From contig JAQCEJ010000003.1 of assembly GCA_027618475.1 (NCBI GenBank), forward strand, positions 1 to 64,000: a stretch of DNA of 64,000 nt. Direction: 5' to 3'. Source of the stretch: Planctomycetota bacterium (GTDB taxonomy: Bacteria; Planctomycetota; Planctomycetia; Planctomycetales; Planctomycetaceae). Shown here piece after piece: positions 11,792 to 21,827 of the stretch. Positions within the stretch are counted from its first letter, which is position 1, and each line of letters opens with the position of its first letter. The notes below the pieces were generated by a model. That model was not told where the DNA came from and made no database searches. It was given only the letters and a program-made list of their open reading frames with translations. Position numbers and translations under genes: made by a program.

Positions 11792-12157
11792 TTATGACCC
11801 GGTTGTCGGTGGTTGCTCCACCGGTGGCAGAACGCGAATGGTTTCTGTTTCGGCATCGTCATTACGGGCGTACGTCATCATCGATTCCCGCCGTTGCCAA
11901 TGAATGCGGTCGCGTGTGATCACCCCGTCGGCGAGGGCGCAATTCAAACAGAACTTTTCGTGCCCGCGCTGCACGTAGATCTCACCGGCTACGAGCAGAT
12001 GATAATAATCCTCGCCGGGCGATTTCGTATAGCAGTACTCTTTGTCGCAGTCGGCTTTGATGTGTACCTCAACCCCTTCGATATGGGGGACATACACCCG
12101 GCGATCTTCGATCGGCGGGTTTGGTGTCACATCATATCGGTCGCCGGGCGAGGACAT
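11792..12157 (-). CDS. Hypothetical protein (Cys-containing, conserved-looking)
   Basis: MSSPGDRYDVTPNPPIEDRRVYVPHIEGVEVHIKADCDKEYC...; start taken downstream of a repeat-derived N-terminus. Confidence 0.6.
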   Translation of the reverse strand: MSSPGDRYDVTPNPPIEDRRVYVPHIEGVEVHIKADCDKEYCYTKSPGEDYYHLLVAGEIYVQRGHEKFCLNCALADGVITRDRIHWQRRESMMTYARNDDAETETIRVLPPVEQPPTTGS

Positions 12158-12259
12158 CTTTTCTCCTCGTTCCCAAGCTCCCGCTTGGGAACGCACCTCT
12201 TCGCCGATCGTTCTTGAGAGCGCTCCGCGTTGCGTCGCGGCTAACCACAGAACCGCGCG

Positions 12260-12706
12260 TTAAATATGCTTGATCTCGAAAATCGCTTCGATCTCGACGG
12301 CGGCGTTCGTCGGCAGCGCGGCAAAGCCGAGGGCGCTGCGGGCGTGAAAACCGTCGCCGCTCTTGCCGTACAGTTCGTGCAGCAGATCGGAAGCACCGTT
12401 GATGACCAGATGCTGATCGGTGAATTCAAGCGTCGAATTCACACAACCGAGCAACTTGAGAACCTTGAGTCCGTCAAGCGTGCCGTGGGCCTGATGAACC
12501 GACTGCAAAATCTTGATGGCGCAATCTTTGGCGGCGGCGTAGCCCTGTTCGATCGTCAGCCCGGCACCGAGCTTCCCTTTAAGATCGCTGACATGCCCCG
12601 AGGTGATCAGCAAATTACCGGTGCGGACGCACAGGTTCAAATAGCCGGGCTCTTTAGTGGGAAACGACAGTCCGAGCGAAACGGCTTTTTCTTCTGGTGT
12701 CATCAA
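12260..12706 (-). CDS. RidA/YjgF family protein
   Basis: NLLITSGHVSDLKGKLG...ARSALGFAALPTNAAVEIEAIFEI. Confidence 0.9.
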   Translation of the reverse strand: MMTPEEKAVSLGLSFPTKEPGYLNLCVRTGNLLITSGHVSDLKGKLGAGLTIEQGYAAAKDCAIKILQSVHQAHGTLDGLKVLKLLGCVNSTLEFTDQHLVINGASDLLHELYGKSGDGFHARSALGFAALPTNAAVEIEAIFEIKHI

Positions 12707-12909
12707 TTCATTCCTTGTTCAAGTTCGTAAGTAATCGAGTTCGTGCGACACAGTTTTTTCGTTGCTACAGGATGTCAGATTCGGCCGGCAGAATCAAATG
12801 TGCAACACGAGTTCCCTTCGGCAAGTTGCCACTTTAACGGGTACGGAGTGGCATTGAAACATTCCCGCGTGCTAAATTAGAAGAGAGATTACTCAATCGA
12901 GGTAACACG

Positions 12910-14373
12910 ATGCATCCGTGGGACGAACACAATCTGACGCAAACGCGCCGGCAGTTTTTTGGTCGTGGGGCGACCGGAATCGGTCTGGCGGCACTCGCCT
13001 CTCTTCTGAACGACGATCAGCCTGCGTCGGCGCGCGAACCGCAAGAGGCGGACGAAGGTCTCGCCGGGTTTCCGAATCATCCCCCGAAGGCCAAACGGGT
13101 GATTTATCTGCTCCAGTCGGGAGCCCCCACCCATGTCGATCTGTTCGACTATAAACCGAATCTGATCCCGCTACGCGGTACACCGCTCCCTGCATCGGTG
13201 CAGATGGGGCAGCGCCTCACCACGATGACGCAAGGAAAAGAACAGCCTGTTTTGCCCGCGATCGCACCATTTCACCGGCATGGCGACTGCGGCACATGGA
13301 TCAGCGATTTTCTCCCCTATACGGCCTCGATCGCCGATGAAATCTGCCTCATCAAGTCGATGCACACCGAAGCGATCAATCACGCCCCAGCGGTGACGCT
13401 GTTTCTCACCGGCGGCCAACTTCCCGGACGACCGAGTTTCGGTGCCTGGTTGTCGTACGGCCTCGGAAGTCTGAATCAGAATCTGCCGTCGTTCTGCGTG
13501 ATGACCTCGCGCGACAAAGAAGCGTCGTGCGGTCAGCTCTTCTACGATTACTACTGGGGAAGCGGGTTCCTGCCGTCGAAATTGCAGGGGGTCAAATTCC
13601 GCTCGAACGGCGACCCGGTGTTGTATCTGTCGAATCCCGAGGGACTCTCCACCAAAATCCGCCGCGGCATGTTGGATGACCTCGCGAAACTCAACGAACT
13701 CAAATATCAGCAGGTCGGCGACCCCGAGATCGTCACGCGAATCGCTCAATACGAAATGGCGTATCGCATGCAGGCGTCGGTCCCCGAGTTGACCGATCTC
13801 TCGACCGAGCCGAAACACATTCTCGACATGTACGGTCCCGACGTCACACGGCCCGGTTCGTTTGCACAAAACTGCCTGCTCGCTCGACGTCTTTCGGAAC
13901 AAGGGGTTCGCTATGTGCAACTGATGCACGCCGGTTGGGACCAGCACGGCAACCTGCCGACGCAGCTCAAGATTCAATGCGAGGATACCGATCAGCCCTC
14001 GGCGGCCCTCGTCCGCGATTTGAAGCAGCGCGGACTGCTCGACGACACGCTCATCATCTGGGGTGGCGAATTCGGCCGCACCGTCTTCGGACAAGGGGAC
14101 ATCAATAACAAGCAGGCCCACGGTCGCGACCACCATGGCCGCTGTTTCTCGTTATGGATGGCTGGCGGCGGCATCAAGCCCGGTTTCAGTTACGGCGAGA
14201 CCGACGATTTTGCATACAACGTCGCCCAAGACCCGGTCCACGTCCACGACTTTCAGGCAACGCTGATGCACTTGTTAGGGATCGATCACACGAAGCTGAC
14301 GTTCAAATATCAAGGCCGGCATTTTCGGCTGACCGACGTGCACGGAACCGTCGTGCAACCGATTTTGTCGTGA
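12910..14373 (+). CDS. DUF1501 domain protein (sulfatase-like), Tat signal
   Basis: Twin-arginine N-terminus TRRQFFGRGATGIGLAALASLL; 'HAGWDQHGNLPTQL', 'LIIWGGEFGRTVFGQGD', 'GRDHHGRCFSLWMAGGGIKPG'. Confidence 0.94.
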   Translation: MHPWDEHNLTQTRRQFFGRGATGIGLAALASLLNDDQPASAREPQEADEGLAGFPNHPPKAKRVIYLLQSGAPTHVDLFDYKPNLIPLRGTPLPASVQMGQRLTTMTQGKEQPVLPAIAPFHRHGDCGTWISDFLPYTASIADEICLIKSMHTEAINHAPAVTLFLTGGQLPGRPSFGAWLSYGLGSLNQNLPSFCVMTSRDKEASCGQLFYDYYWGSGFLPSKLQGVKFRSNGDPVLYLSNPEGLSTKIRRGMLDDLAKLNELKYQQVGDPEIVTRIAQYEMAYRMQASVPELTDLSTEPKHILDMYGPDVTRPGSFAQNCLLARRLSEQGVRYVQLMHAGWDQHGNLPTQLKIQCEDTDQPSAALVRDLKQRGLLDDTLIIWGGEFGRTVFGQGDINNKQAHGRDHHGRCFSLWMAGGGIKPGFSYGETDDFAYNVAQDPVHVHDFQATLMHLLGIDHTKLTFKYQGRHFRLTDVHGTVVQPILS

Positions 14374-14546
14374 ATGGACCAGGTTTGCGTGCCACTGGCG
14401 GCTCGTCCGCCAGTGTGCTTTTTCTGGTTTTTGTAAATAGACCAAGTGACGTTTCGTTCGCCCAACCCGATCGAAGCAGAGCTTCGAAGACTTGTGTTCC
14501 CAAGCGGGAGCTTGGGAACAAGAGGAAGATATAGAAACCACACCCC

Positions 14547-15728
14547 ATGAAAATTGACCACGTTGAAGCGATCTGTCTCCGATTTGAATATCCCGGCGAT
14601 TCCGGGTTCACTTATGCCGGGGGAAAATGCACAGCGCGGGTGACGACGATCGTCCGTGTGCATACCGACGATGGACAGGTCGGCATCGGCAGCGGATACA
14701 GTCATCCGGCGTTAATGAAGACTATCGTCGAAGGGCACGTCGGGCCCCTCTTGCGAGGGTTCGATCCGACCGACGTCGAAAATACCTGGGAAAAGATGCA
14801 TCGCTGGACGCGGTGGTACGGTCGCAAAGGGGTCGCGATGACCGCCGTCGGAGCGATCGACACCGCCCTGTGGGATCTGCGCGGCAAAGCAGCGGGCAAA
14901 CCGGTCTATCAGCTGCTCGGCGGAGAGAAAAACTCGTGCCCCGCCTATGCGAGCGCCCTGCTGTGGAAGTCCCCCGCCGAGACCGCCGAGGAAGCGGCCC
15001 GGCATGTCGCCAACGGTTTTCGCCGTATGAAAATGCGGCTCGCACGATCCCCCGAACTCGATGTCGAACTCGTCAGCGCGGTCCGGCAGGCGATCGGACC
15101 GGAGTGCGATTTCATGGTCGACGGCTCGATGCGGTACAACCTCGACGAAGCGAAACGGATGGGGAACATCCTGGGCAAACTCAACGTCTTCTGGTTCGAA
15201 GAACCGTTCGAGCCGGAAGACATCGACAGCTTCGTTGCATTACGCGGGAATGTCCCCGTACGCCTCGCCACGGGTGAGAACGAATTCGGTTTCGATGGTT
15301 TTCGCGAACTCATTCGTGCGAAAGCCGTCGACATCGTGCAGCCCGATGCCAGCCGCTGCGGTGGCATCACGATCGTCAAGCGGGTCGCCGATCTCGCGAA
15401 AACAGCAGGGTTAAAGGTCGCCCCGCACAGTTGGAGCGACGCGGTCGCGATCACGGCGAATGCCCACGTGGTGGCGACGTTGCCGCATGGATTGACGGTC
15501 GAAGTCGATCAGACGGGGAACCCGTTCGTCGAAGAGTTACTCGTCGAGCCGCTGAAAGTCCGCGACGGCATCTTGACGTTGAGTCAAGCTCCGGGCCTGG
15601 GAATCGAACTTCGGAAAGAAATCATCGACCGCTACCGCTTCGACAACGTCGAACAGATGCCCGACGGTTCGTACTCGGATATGGCCTTCGGCCAAAAGTA
15701 CGACGTCTCGGCGAGAGCGTATGGATGA
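14547..15728 (+). CDS. Mandelate racemase/muconate lactonizing (enolase superfamily) protein
   Basis: GAIDTALWDLRGKAAGKPVYQLLGG; KMRLARSPELD; FWFEEPFEPEDI; ATGENEF. Confidence 0.92.
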   Translation: MKIDHVEAICLRFEYPGDSGFTYAGGKCTARVTTIVRVHTDDGQVGIGSGYSHPALMKTIVEGHVGPLLRGFDPTDVENTWEKMHRWTRWYGRKGVAMTAVGAIDTALWDLRGKAAGKPVYQLLGGEKNSCPAYASALLWKSPAETAEEAARHVANGFRRMKMRLARSPELDVELVSAVRQAIGPECDFMVDGSMRYNLDEAKRMGNILGKLNVFWFEEPFEPEDIDSFVALRGNVPVRLATGENEFGFDGFRELIRAKAVDIVQPDASRCGGITIVKRVADLAKTAGLKVAPHSWSDAVAITANAHVVATLPHGLTVEVDQTGNPFVEELLVEPLKVRDGILTLSQAPGLGIELRKEIIDRYRFDNVEQMPDGSYSDMAFGQKYDVSARAYG

Positions 15729-15843
15729 GAATGACGAATGTCGAAATCCGAATGTCGAATCAATTCCCAATGTCGAATACCCCAATGCACATTTTCATGT
15801 CTCGGGTGTCCCCGACAATCTTTAATCCATTCCACTTTGTTTT

Positions 15844-15885
15844 GGGTGGCACCGATACCACCGGTGCGGCGCAGCCGTAAGAGGC
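15844..15885 (+). repeat. Structured interspersed repeat, copy A
   Basis: gggtggcaccgataccaccggtgcggcgcagccgtaagaggc; 35/42 match to reverse complement of 16021..16062. Confidence 0.65.
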
Positions 15886-16020
15886 CGGGGGACAAGCGAT
15901 CTGATCGCTGGGGAACTCCCGCACGCCGTCGGTTTTGATCTCATAACTTCTCGACACATTCAACGTCCATCCTGTCGCCTGATGATGACGTCAGATTTAC
16001 CGGTCGGCAGTCGATGAGCA

Positions 16021-16062
16021 GCCTCGCACGGCTGCGCCGCCCCGATTTTATCGGGGCCACCC
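16021..16062 (-). repeat. Structured interspersed repeat, copy B (inverted)
   Basis: reverse complement gggtggccccgataaaatcggggcggcgcagccgtgcgaggc. Confidence 0.65.
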
Positions 16063-16168
16063 TGCGGCGTTCGGGTTTCGACATTTCCAGCCGATGACTG
16101 GCTATGAACGGACCGGGGAACTACGATAAAGGTGACATCATTTTCATCGTCACTCGGAGCCTTTATCG

Positions 16169-17581
16169 ATGACCCCTCGTGAAGTTCTGGCGCTCTGCCG
16201 CGAACGGGAAATTCGTGCCGTCGACTTGCGGTTTATGGATTTTCCCGGAACGCTCAAGCATTTCACCATTCCGGTCCATGCGCTGACCGAAAAAAGTTTC
16301 GACGAAGGGTTCGGTTTCGACGGGTCGTCGATCCGCGGCTGGCAGACGATCAATGAGAGCGACATGCTCGTCGTTCCTCAGGCCGAGACGGCGTTCGTCG
16401 ATCCCTTTATGTCGCAGACGCTGGCGATGACGTGCAATATTCAAGATCCGATCACGCGGATGGATTATCCGAAAGACCCGCGCAACGTCGCCCGCAAGGC
16501 CGAGGCGTATCTTAAATCGACCGGTTTTGCCGACATCGCGTATTTCGGACCGAAGGCGGAATTCTTTCTCTTCGACAACATTCGCTTCGATATGCGCGAA
16601 CACGAGGCGTTTTATCATATCGACAGCATCGAAGGGGAATGGACCCGCGGGCAGCCGCGCAGCGTGCAGAACGCCGGATATCAGATTCGGCGGAAGGAAG
16701 GGTATCTGCCGATTCCCCCCGCCGATACGCTGCAGGATGTGCGAACCGAAATGATGCTCACAATGCTCGAATGCGGCGTGCAGGTCGAAGCGCAGCACCA
16801 CGAAGTCGCGACGGCGGGACAATGCGAAATCGATATGAAATTCGGTTCGCTGGTCACCATCGCCGACCACCTACTGCGGTACAAGTACATTGTGAAGAAC
16901 GTCGCATCGCGGCACGGCAAGACGGCGACGTTTATGCCGAAGCCGATCTGGAACGACAACGGCAGCGGCCTGCATCTTCATTTTTCGCTATGGAAGGGGG
17001 AGCATCCTCTGTTTCCCGGCGGGAAATACGGCGGTTTGAGCGACCTCGCGCTGTATGCGATGGGAGGGATTCTCAAGCATGCCCCGGCGGTGATGGCGTT
17101 TTGCTGTCCCACGACGAACAGTTACAAACGCTTCGTGCCCGGATACGAGGCGCCGGTCAATCTGACGTACAGCCATCGCAACCGCTCGGCGGCGATTCGC
17201 ATTCCCGTGCATCATCCCAGCCCCGAACATCGGCGGTTTGAATTTCGGTGTCCCGATTCGTCAGCGAATGCGTATCTCAGTCTGGCGGCGATACTGATGG
17301 CGGCGATCGACGGCATTCAGAATCGCATCGATCCCGGCCCGCCGCTCGACAAGGATATGTACGATCTCACCCCCGAAGAGATTGTCGATCTTCCCCCGGT
17401 GCCCCATTCGTTGGAAGAGTCTCTCGCAGCTCTGCAGAAAGATCACGACTTTCTGATACGCGGCGACGTATTTACCGAAGACGTGATCAAGACATGGATC
17501 TGGTATAAGACCACGCACGAGGTGCAATCGCTGCGAGAACGTCCGCATCCCTGGGAGTTTGCGATGTATTACGACGTATAG
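16169..17581 (+). CDS. glnA: Glutamine synthetase type I
   Basis: FDGSSIRGWQTINESDMLVVPQ; FFLFDNIRFD; NGSGLHLHFSLW; NRSAAIRIP. Confidence 0.95.
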   Translation: MTPREVLALCREREIRAVDLRFMDFPGTLKHFTIPVHALTEKSFDEGFGFDGSSIRGWQTINESDMLVVPQAETAFVDPFMSQTLAMTCNIQDPITRMDYPKDPRNVARKAEAYLKSTGFADIAYFGPKAEFFLFDNIRFDMREHEAFYHIDSIEGEWTRGQPRSVQNAGYQIRRKEGYLPIPPADTLQDVRTEMMLTMLECGVQVEAQHHEVATAGQCEIDMKFGSLVTIADHLLRYKYIVKNVASRHGKTATFMPKPIWNDNGSGLHLHFSLWKGEHPLFPGGKYGGLSDLALYAMGGILKHAPAVMAFCCPTTNSYKRFVPGYEAPVNLTYSHRNRSAAIRIPVHHPSPEHRRFEFRCPDSSANAYLSLAAILMAAIDGIQNRIDPGPPLDKDMYDLTPEEIVDLPPVPHSLEESLAALQKDHDFLIRGDVFTEDVIKTWIWYKTTHEVQSLRERPHPWEFAMYYDV

Positions 17582-17681
17582 TTTTTCCTGCTCCCCGCGT
17601 ATGATTGCGGGACGACGAACTTCGGTGTCGACAATGTCCGCTACGGTCACACACGATTTGAAGAACGCTGCTGCGGTTTCG

Positions 17682-18977
17682 CTAAATCGCCCGGACGACG
17701 ACTGCTGCACTTTGGCCGATCGACGACCGATTGACGCTGATCGCGGTCCGCGTTTTCAACTGGTGGGGCTCTTCGCGGGTGACGTTGAGCCGGCACAACG
17801 GGTCGGGCGTTTCGTAATTGAGCGTCGGCGGGAGCATCCCCCCTTGCAGCGATAGAAGCGTCCCCGCCAGTTCCACGGCTCCCGATCCCGCTTCGAAGTG
17901 ACCGAAGTAACTCTTCATCGCGGTCACCGGCACACTCTCGGCGTAATCACCCAGCGAGCGATGATAGGCGCGCGACTCGATGCAGTCGTCGGCCAGCGTG
18001 CTCTTGCCGTGTGCGTTAATATGACCCAGTTCCGACGGTTCGATACCAGCTTGCCGTAATGCGGCCTGCACAGCGACCGATAACCCGCGACCGAGATCGG
18101 CACTATCGGCCCCCGCGGCATCGCAACCGGCTCCGACCCCCAGAATCTCCCCATAGATGGGAGCTCCCCGAAGGTCGCCATTCTCGTACGATTCGAGAAT
18201 AAACGCAGCGGCCCCTTCACCAACGATGATCCCGTCGCGATCGCGGTCGAACGGCCGGCACGCCTTCTGCGGGTCGGTCCAACGTTGATTCAATCGCTCG
18301 TACAGACCCATTTTGGCAAGATCGACCGGATTGAGATGCGATGTGCTCGCCCCCACAATCATATAGTCGGCGGCTCCCCGTTCGATCACACGCCGTCCCT
18401 CGGCGAGAGCGAGAATCGCCGAAGAATCGCGATTCGTAATCGTGTTGTTCGGCCCGCGGGCATCGTGTTCGATCGAAACGTGACACGCCGGCATGTTGGG
18501 GAGTTGCCGCAACAGCCAGAGCGGATGAATGTGATTCAGGCTTTCGGTTCCCCACAATTGAGGATCGAAATTTGCATCGGCCCCCAGGCAAGCCTTCGTG
18601 ACGGCAGAGAGTTCGCCGGGGGTCGTCGGAATGCGACCCGCACCGAAGACAACGCCCAGTCGATCGGGATCGGTTCCCCCGGATTCTTTCAGCTTCGAGT
18701 CGGCCATGGCTAACGACGCCGCCGCGACACCGAGCTGAATGTCCCGAGTCATGACTTTGATAAATTTTCTGTTGGCAATGTAGTTTTCCGGCACAAAGTC
18801 GCGAATTTCCGCTGCAAGTTTCGTCGGAAGATCGCTCGCGGGAATCGTCTGCAGAAAGTCGATGCCCGATTTGCCGCCGGTGAGGCTTTGCCAAAATGCG
18901 TGCGTACCTATCCCGATTGGTGAAACGATACCAATACCGGTGATAACCACACGTGGATAGTCATTCCCAGCCGTCAT
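17682..18977 (-). CDS. Beta-ketoacyl-ACP synthase-like protein with atypical active site
   Basis: VVITGIGIVSPIGIGTHAFW; both His motifs (NAHGKST, SYFGHFEAGSGAVE) present; nucleophile-elbow region reads CHVSIEHDARGPNNTI without the usual TAC motif. Confidence 0.85.
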   Translation of the reverse strand: MTAGNDYPRVVITGIGIVSPIGIGTHAFWQSLTGGKSGIDFLQTIPASDLPTKLAAEIRDFVPENYIANRKFIKVMTRDIQLGVAAASLAMADSKLKESGGTDPDRLGVVFGAGRIPTTPGELSAVTKACLGADANFDPQLWGTESLNHIHPLWLLRQLPNMPACHVSIEHDARGPNNTITNRDSSAILALAEGRRVIERGAADYMIVGASTSHLNPVDLAKMGLYERLNQRWTDPQKACRPFDRDRDGIIVGEGAAAFILESYENGDLRGAPIYGEILGVGAGCDAAGADSADLGRGLSVAVQAALRQAGIEPSELGHINAHGKSTLADDCIESRAYHRSLGDYAESVPVTAMKSYFGHFEAGSGAVELAGTLLSLQGGMLPPTLNYETPDPLCRLNVTREEPHQLKTRTAISVNRSSIGQSAAVVVRAI

Positions 18978-20000
18978 AGCTCAACCCTGGTTACGACCTG
19001 TCGACAGGTCACACCAACACACGTTGCAGTCCCACATGCACTGTGCGTCGAATGAAGCATCTCGCTAATCCCTGAGCGGACACCGCATCAATTCCAGTCA
19101 GCGTTCCCTTGTAGCCGACTACTAACTCTCAAAGTCTTGTTTCCTGCGCCACATCATGGCGAGATTACGACCCTGTCGTCAAGTTTTTTCTGCCCACCCG
19201 AATCTGACCCCGTCCGGCGATCGTCCCCTGCGAACGGTCAAACAGACGAGAATTCGCGGTCGCCATCCATCAAACTCAATGGCGAATCAAGCCCATATCT
19301 TAATACTCCGAGTCGGCAAATCAAACGTGTCTTCTCGATTTATCGGCATTTAACGGTCGAGAATTACGGCTGCGTCTGAAGAGACTTCGTCGCCGTCTCG
19401 ATTCCCGATCGATATTACGATTTCAAAAACCACTCAACCGCCCCCAACACAAGCCATAACTAACTAAATCACAACTGGTTATGATTATTGCCGTATATTG
19501 TTTAAACAGGGGACCGGTCACATCGATTCGTTGACAAAAAGTTACTCAATGCGATCGTTTTTTGAGATAAAAACGTATTTTTTGGTGAACGAGCGAAACC
19601 GTCAGGACGGATTGCTGCTGATGGAGGGAGATCCTGGTTGGAGCCGCCGATGTCTTTGCGGGGTTTCACCCGAATTGCAGGAAAAAACAATTCTGGCACA
19701 ATGTCTCCGCATCACCGAACCCGTAATGTTCACCCGATGCGAAGGATCGTACCTCTAATTACATCCTAACAGGGCAATCATGTCAAGCATGTTCTTCCGT
19801 GAGACTCGCCTTGAAGTGATCACAAGATCACATCCCCCACCTTGAAAGAGCGAGTCTGGATAAATTGAAGGAAACACGAAATTGAACAACTCGTGCGAAT
19901 TTCGGCGAGAATCACACGCCTTCAATTCACAGCCGCTATCGCTTTTCGACGCCGACGCTTCGATCAGACGGCACCGGAGCGAGGAGAAAAAGACCCCCAC

Positions 20001-20144
20001 TCAAGAGGACTTGTCCCCTTTCTTTTTCGCAACGCCGGACCGAACGTTGTGCTTGCTTTGCTGTGCATGGGACATCTTCTTCTGCAGATGGGCAAACTTC
20101 GTCGCCGGTTGCCTGATCATCCCTTTGCCACCCCGTTGCACCAT
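20001..20144 (-). CDS. Small basic protein candidate (47 aa)
   Basis: MVQRGGKGMIRQPATKFAHLQKKMSHAQQSKHNVRSGVAKKKGDKSS; preceded by AAGGAGATCATC-ATG. Confidence 0.5.
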   Translation of the reverse strand: MVQRGGKGMIRQPATKFAHLQKKMSHAQQSKHNVRSGVAKKKGDKSS

Positions 20145-20459
20145 GATGATCTCCTTGACGGGTGATTTGACCTTCCCCTTTTTCTGTACCAAGCGTTATG
20201 AGAGTCGGGGTTGGGTTATTTGGTTCTGGTCTGGGGGCTGGTTGTCACTTGAAAAAATCTACGCATGGCGAGGGGCTTTCATTTTTCGTGCGGTCACTGA
20301 AAAACAAGGAGGGGGGTCCGAAGCTCCCCTTTCCGCCGTTTTCGATGAAAAACCTGAACGCATGGATTTTTGTGAACTGGGTGGATGGTGATGATTCGTG
20401 GTATTCACCCCTCTCCCTGTAGATTACTATGGCGTTAATTATTCTTTACAGTCGATTAA

Positions 20460-21434
20460 ATGCGACATCAATTCCCTTCGCATAAAGAAATCGAGCCTCC
20501 CGTGCCTCCACTCGACTCTGTCTTTGCCATAGCTGTGGCCTTAGCGATCATGCTACTTTACTTTGTAGTGCGAGGCTTGATGCTGGCGATAGACAACTCA
20601 AGAAAGAATCAGTTTTCGTTTGCCTTGTCTTTCATGGCCATGATGCTTTTTTGGCCGTTATTCATTATGGAGTTACAGTTAAAGGAGTGGGGCGTTCCAT
20701 TCCCTAGACCGGGAATCAATACTTCTTTAAATGGAGAATTCTTTGTTATCCCTGCGTTTGCATGTGTGATGGCCTACCTCATGACATTTCTGGTAGGCAA
20801 GATTTCACTGTTGGTATCGGAGATTCCGAGTTCGTCCGAAAGTTCGCCTGCAAATCGGATGGAAACTTCCCCGCAGTTAGACCGCTCTCTCGCATTACGA
20901 TGGTGCGGCGTAATGGCGATCTTGGGTGGAATGATCAGGGTGGCATATCGATTTCATTTTCAAGTCCACCTGCTCGATTGGGTGTGGCGATTCTGGCCGC
21001 TGGTATGGGGATGGACCATCTTTCAGCTATGGAAGTCATCAAAAGGACGAAAGGGCGTATCGATCTTGCTATCAGCGTTGTTAGTAGCCTCTGGGCGAAT
21101 CATTCTGCTTTGTGGAAAAGTGTTTGTCCCCTCGATTTTTACGTCAAAAGGTTTCTCTTACATGTTGATTTCCTCCGGCTTGGAGTTCACTGTTATGTCC
21201 TTGTTGGGCGTGGCACTCCTGCGAACCAAGCTTGTTTCACCAGCAATTCCAGTGTTTTGCTTCGCTTCATCAATCTCTTCGCTCGTGAATTGTCAGGTGT
21301 TTGTGACAGGCATTGATAACCCACCATTCGCCGATATTTTATCTTATGCCTCCACAGTGATTCTCCTATTTGCACTGGGGGTATCACTGTTATATAAATC
21401 TCACAGGCAAGTGGAATGTTCAACTCCCTCCTAA
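20460..21434 (+). CDS. Hypothetical multi-pass membrane protein (ORFan-like)
   Basis: 324-aa ORF with several TM segments; AT-richer composition than neighbours. Confidence 0.65.
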   Translation: MRHQFPSHKEIEPPVPPLDSVFAIAVALAIMLLYFVVRGLMLAIDNSRKNQFSFALSFMAMMLFWPLFIMELQLKEWGVPFPRPGINTSLNGEFFVIPAFACVMAYLMTFLVGKISLLVSEIPSSSESSPANRMETSPQLDRSLALRWCGVMAILGGMIRVAYRFHFQVHLLDWVWRFWPLVWGWTIFQLWKSSKGRKGVSILLSALLVASGRIILLCGKVFVPSIFTSKGFSYMLISSGLEFTVMSLLGVALLRTKLVSPAIPVFCFASSISSLVNCQVFVTGIDNPPFADILSYASTVILLFALGVSLLYKSHRQVECSTPS

Positions 21435-21633
21435 CGACATTGATCGATAAAGTCTGGCCTTACGGTCGCCCGTTTATTGTTCCACACGTTACCATCATCT
21501 CCCCGTTGGGCTTATCCCCAGAGCGTCTTTCGCTTCGCCTCAACATATTGGCCGGTGAGATAGCGAAGTTCATCCGCATTCGTCCATTGACCGCCAAGAA
21601 CCATTGTCACGACCGCGATACACGATTTTGAAA

Positions 21634-21715
21634 TGCGAGAGGGGGGACTCGAACCCCCAATCCGTGAGGAACCAGATCCTAAATCTGGCGCGTCTGCCAA
21701 TTCCGCCACTCTCGC
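21634..21715 (-). tRNA. tRNA-Leu (UAG)
   Basis: Reverse complement gcgagagtggcggaattggcagacgcgccagatttaggatctggttcctcacggattgggggttcgagtccccccctctcgca-like cloverleaf; anticodon stem CCAGA/TCTGG with loop TTTAGGA. Confidence 0.93.
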
Positions 21716-21827
21716 GAACGTCTTCATGCCGCGTGCATTTTACCAACTTCCTGTCGCAAGACAAACGGCGAACGCCAAGGGATTCGTGGGGCGGCACAGT
21801 CCGTCGGGCCTCGGTAAGATTATCCTG

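Noticed and set aside
19882-20391. 169-aa plus-strand ORF
   Set aside because: No family features; overlaps the better-supported minus-strand 47-aa ORF with consensus SD.
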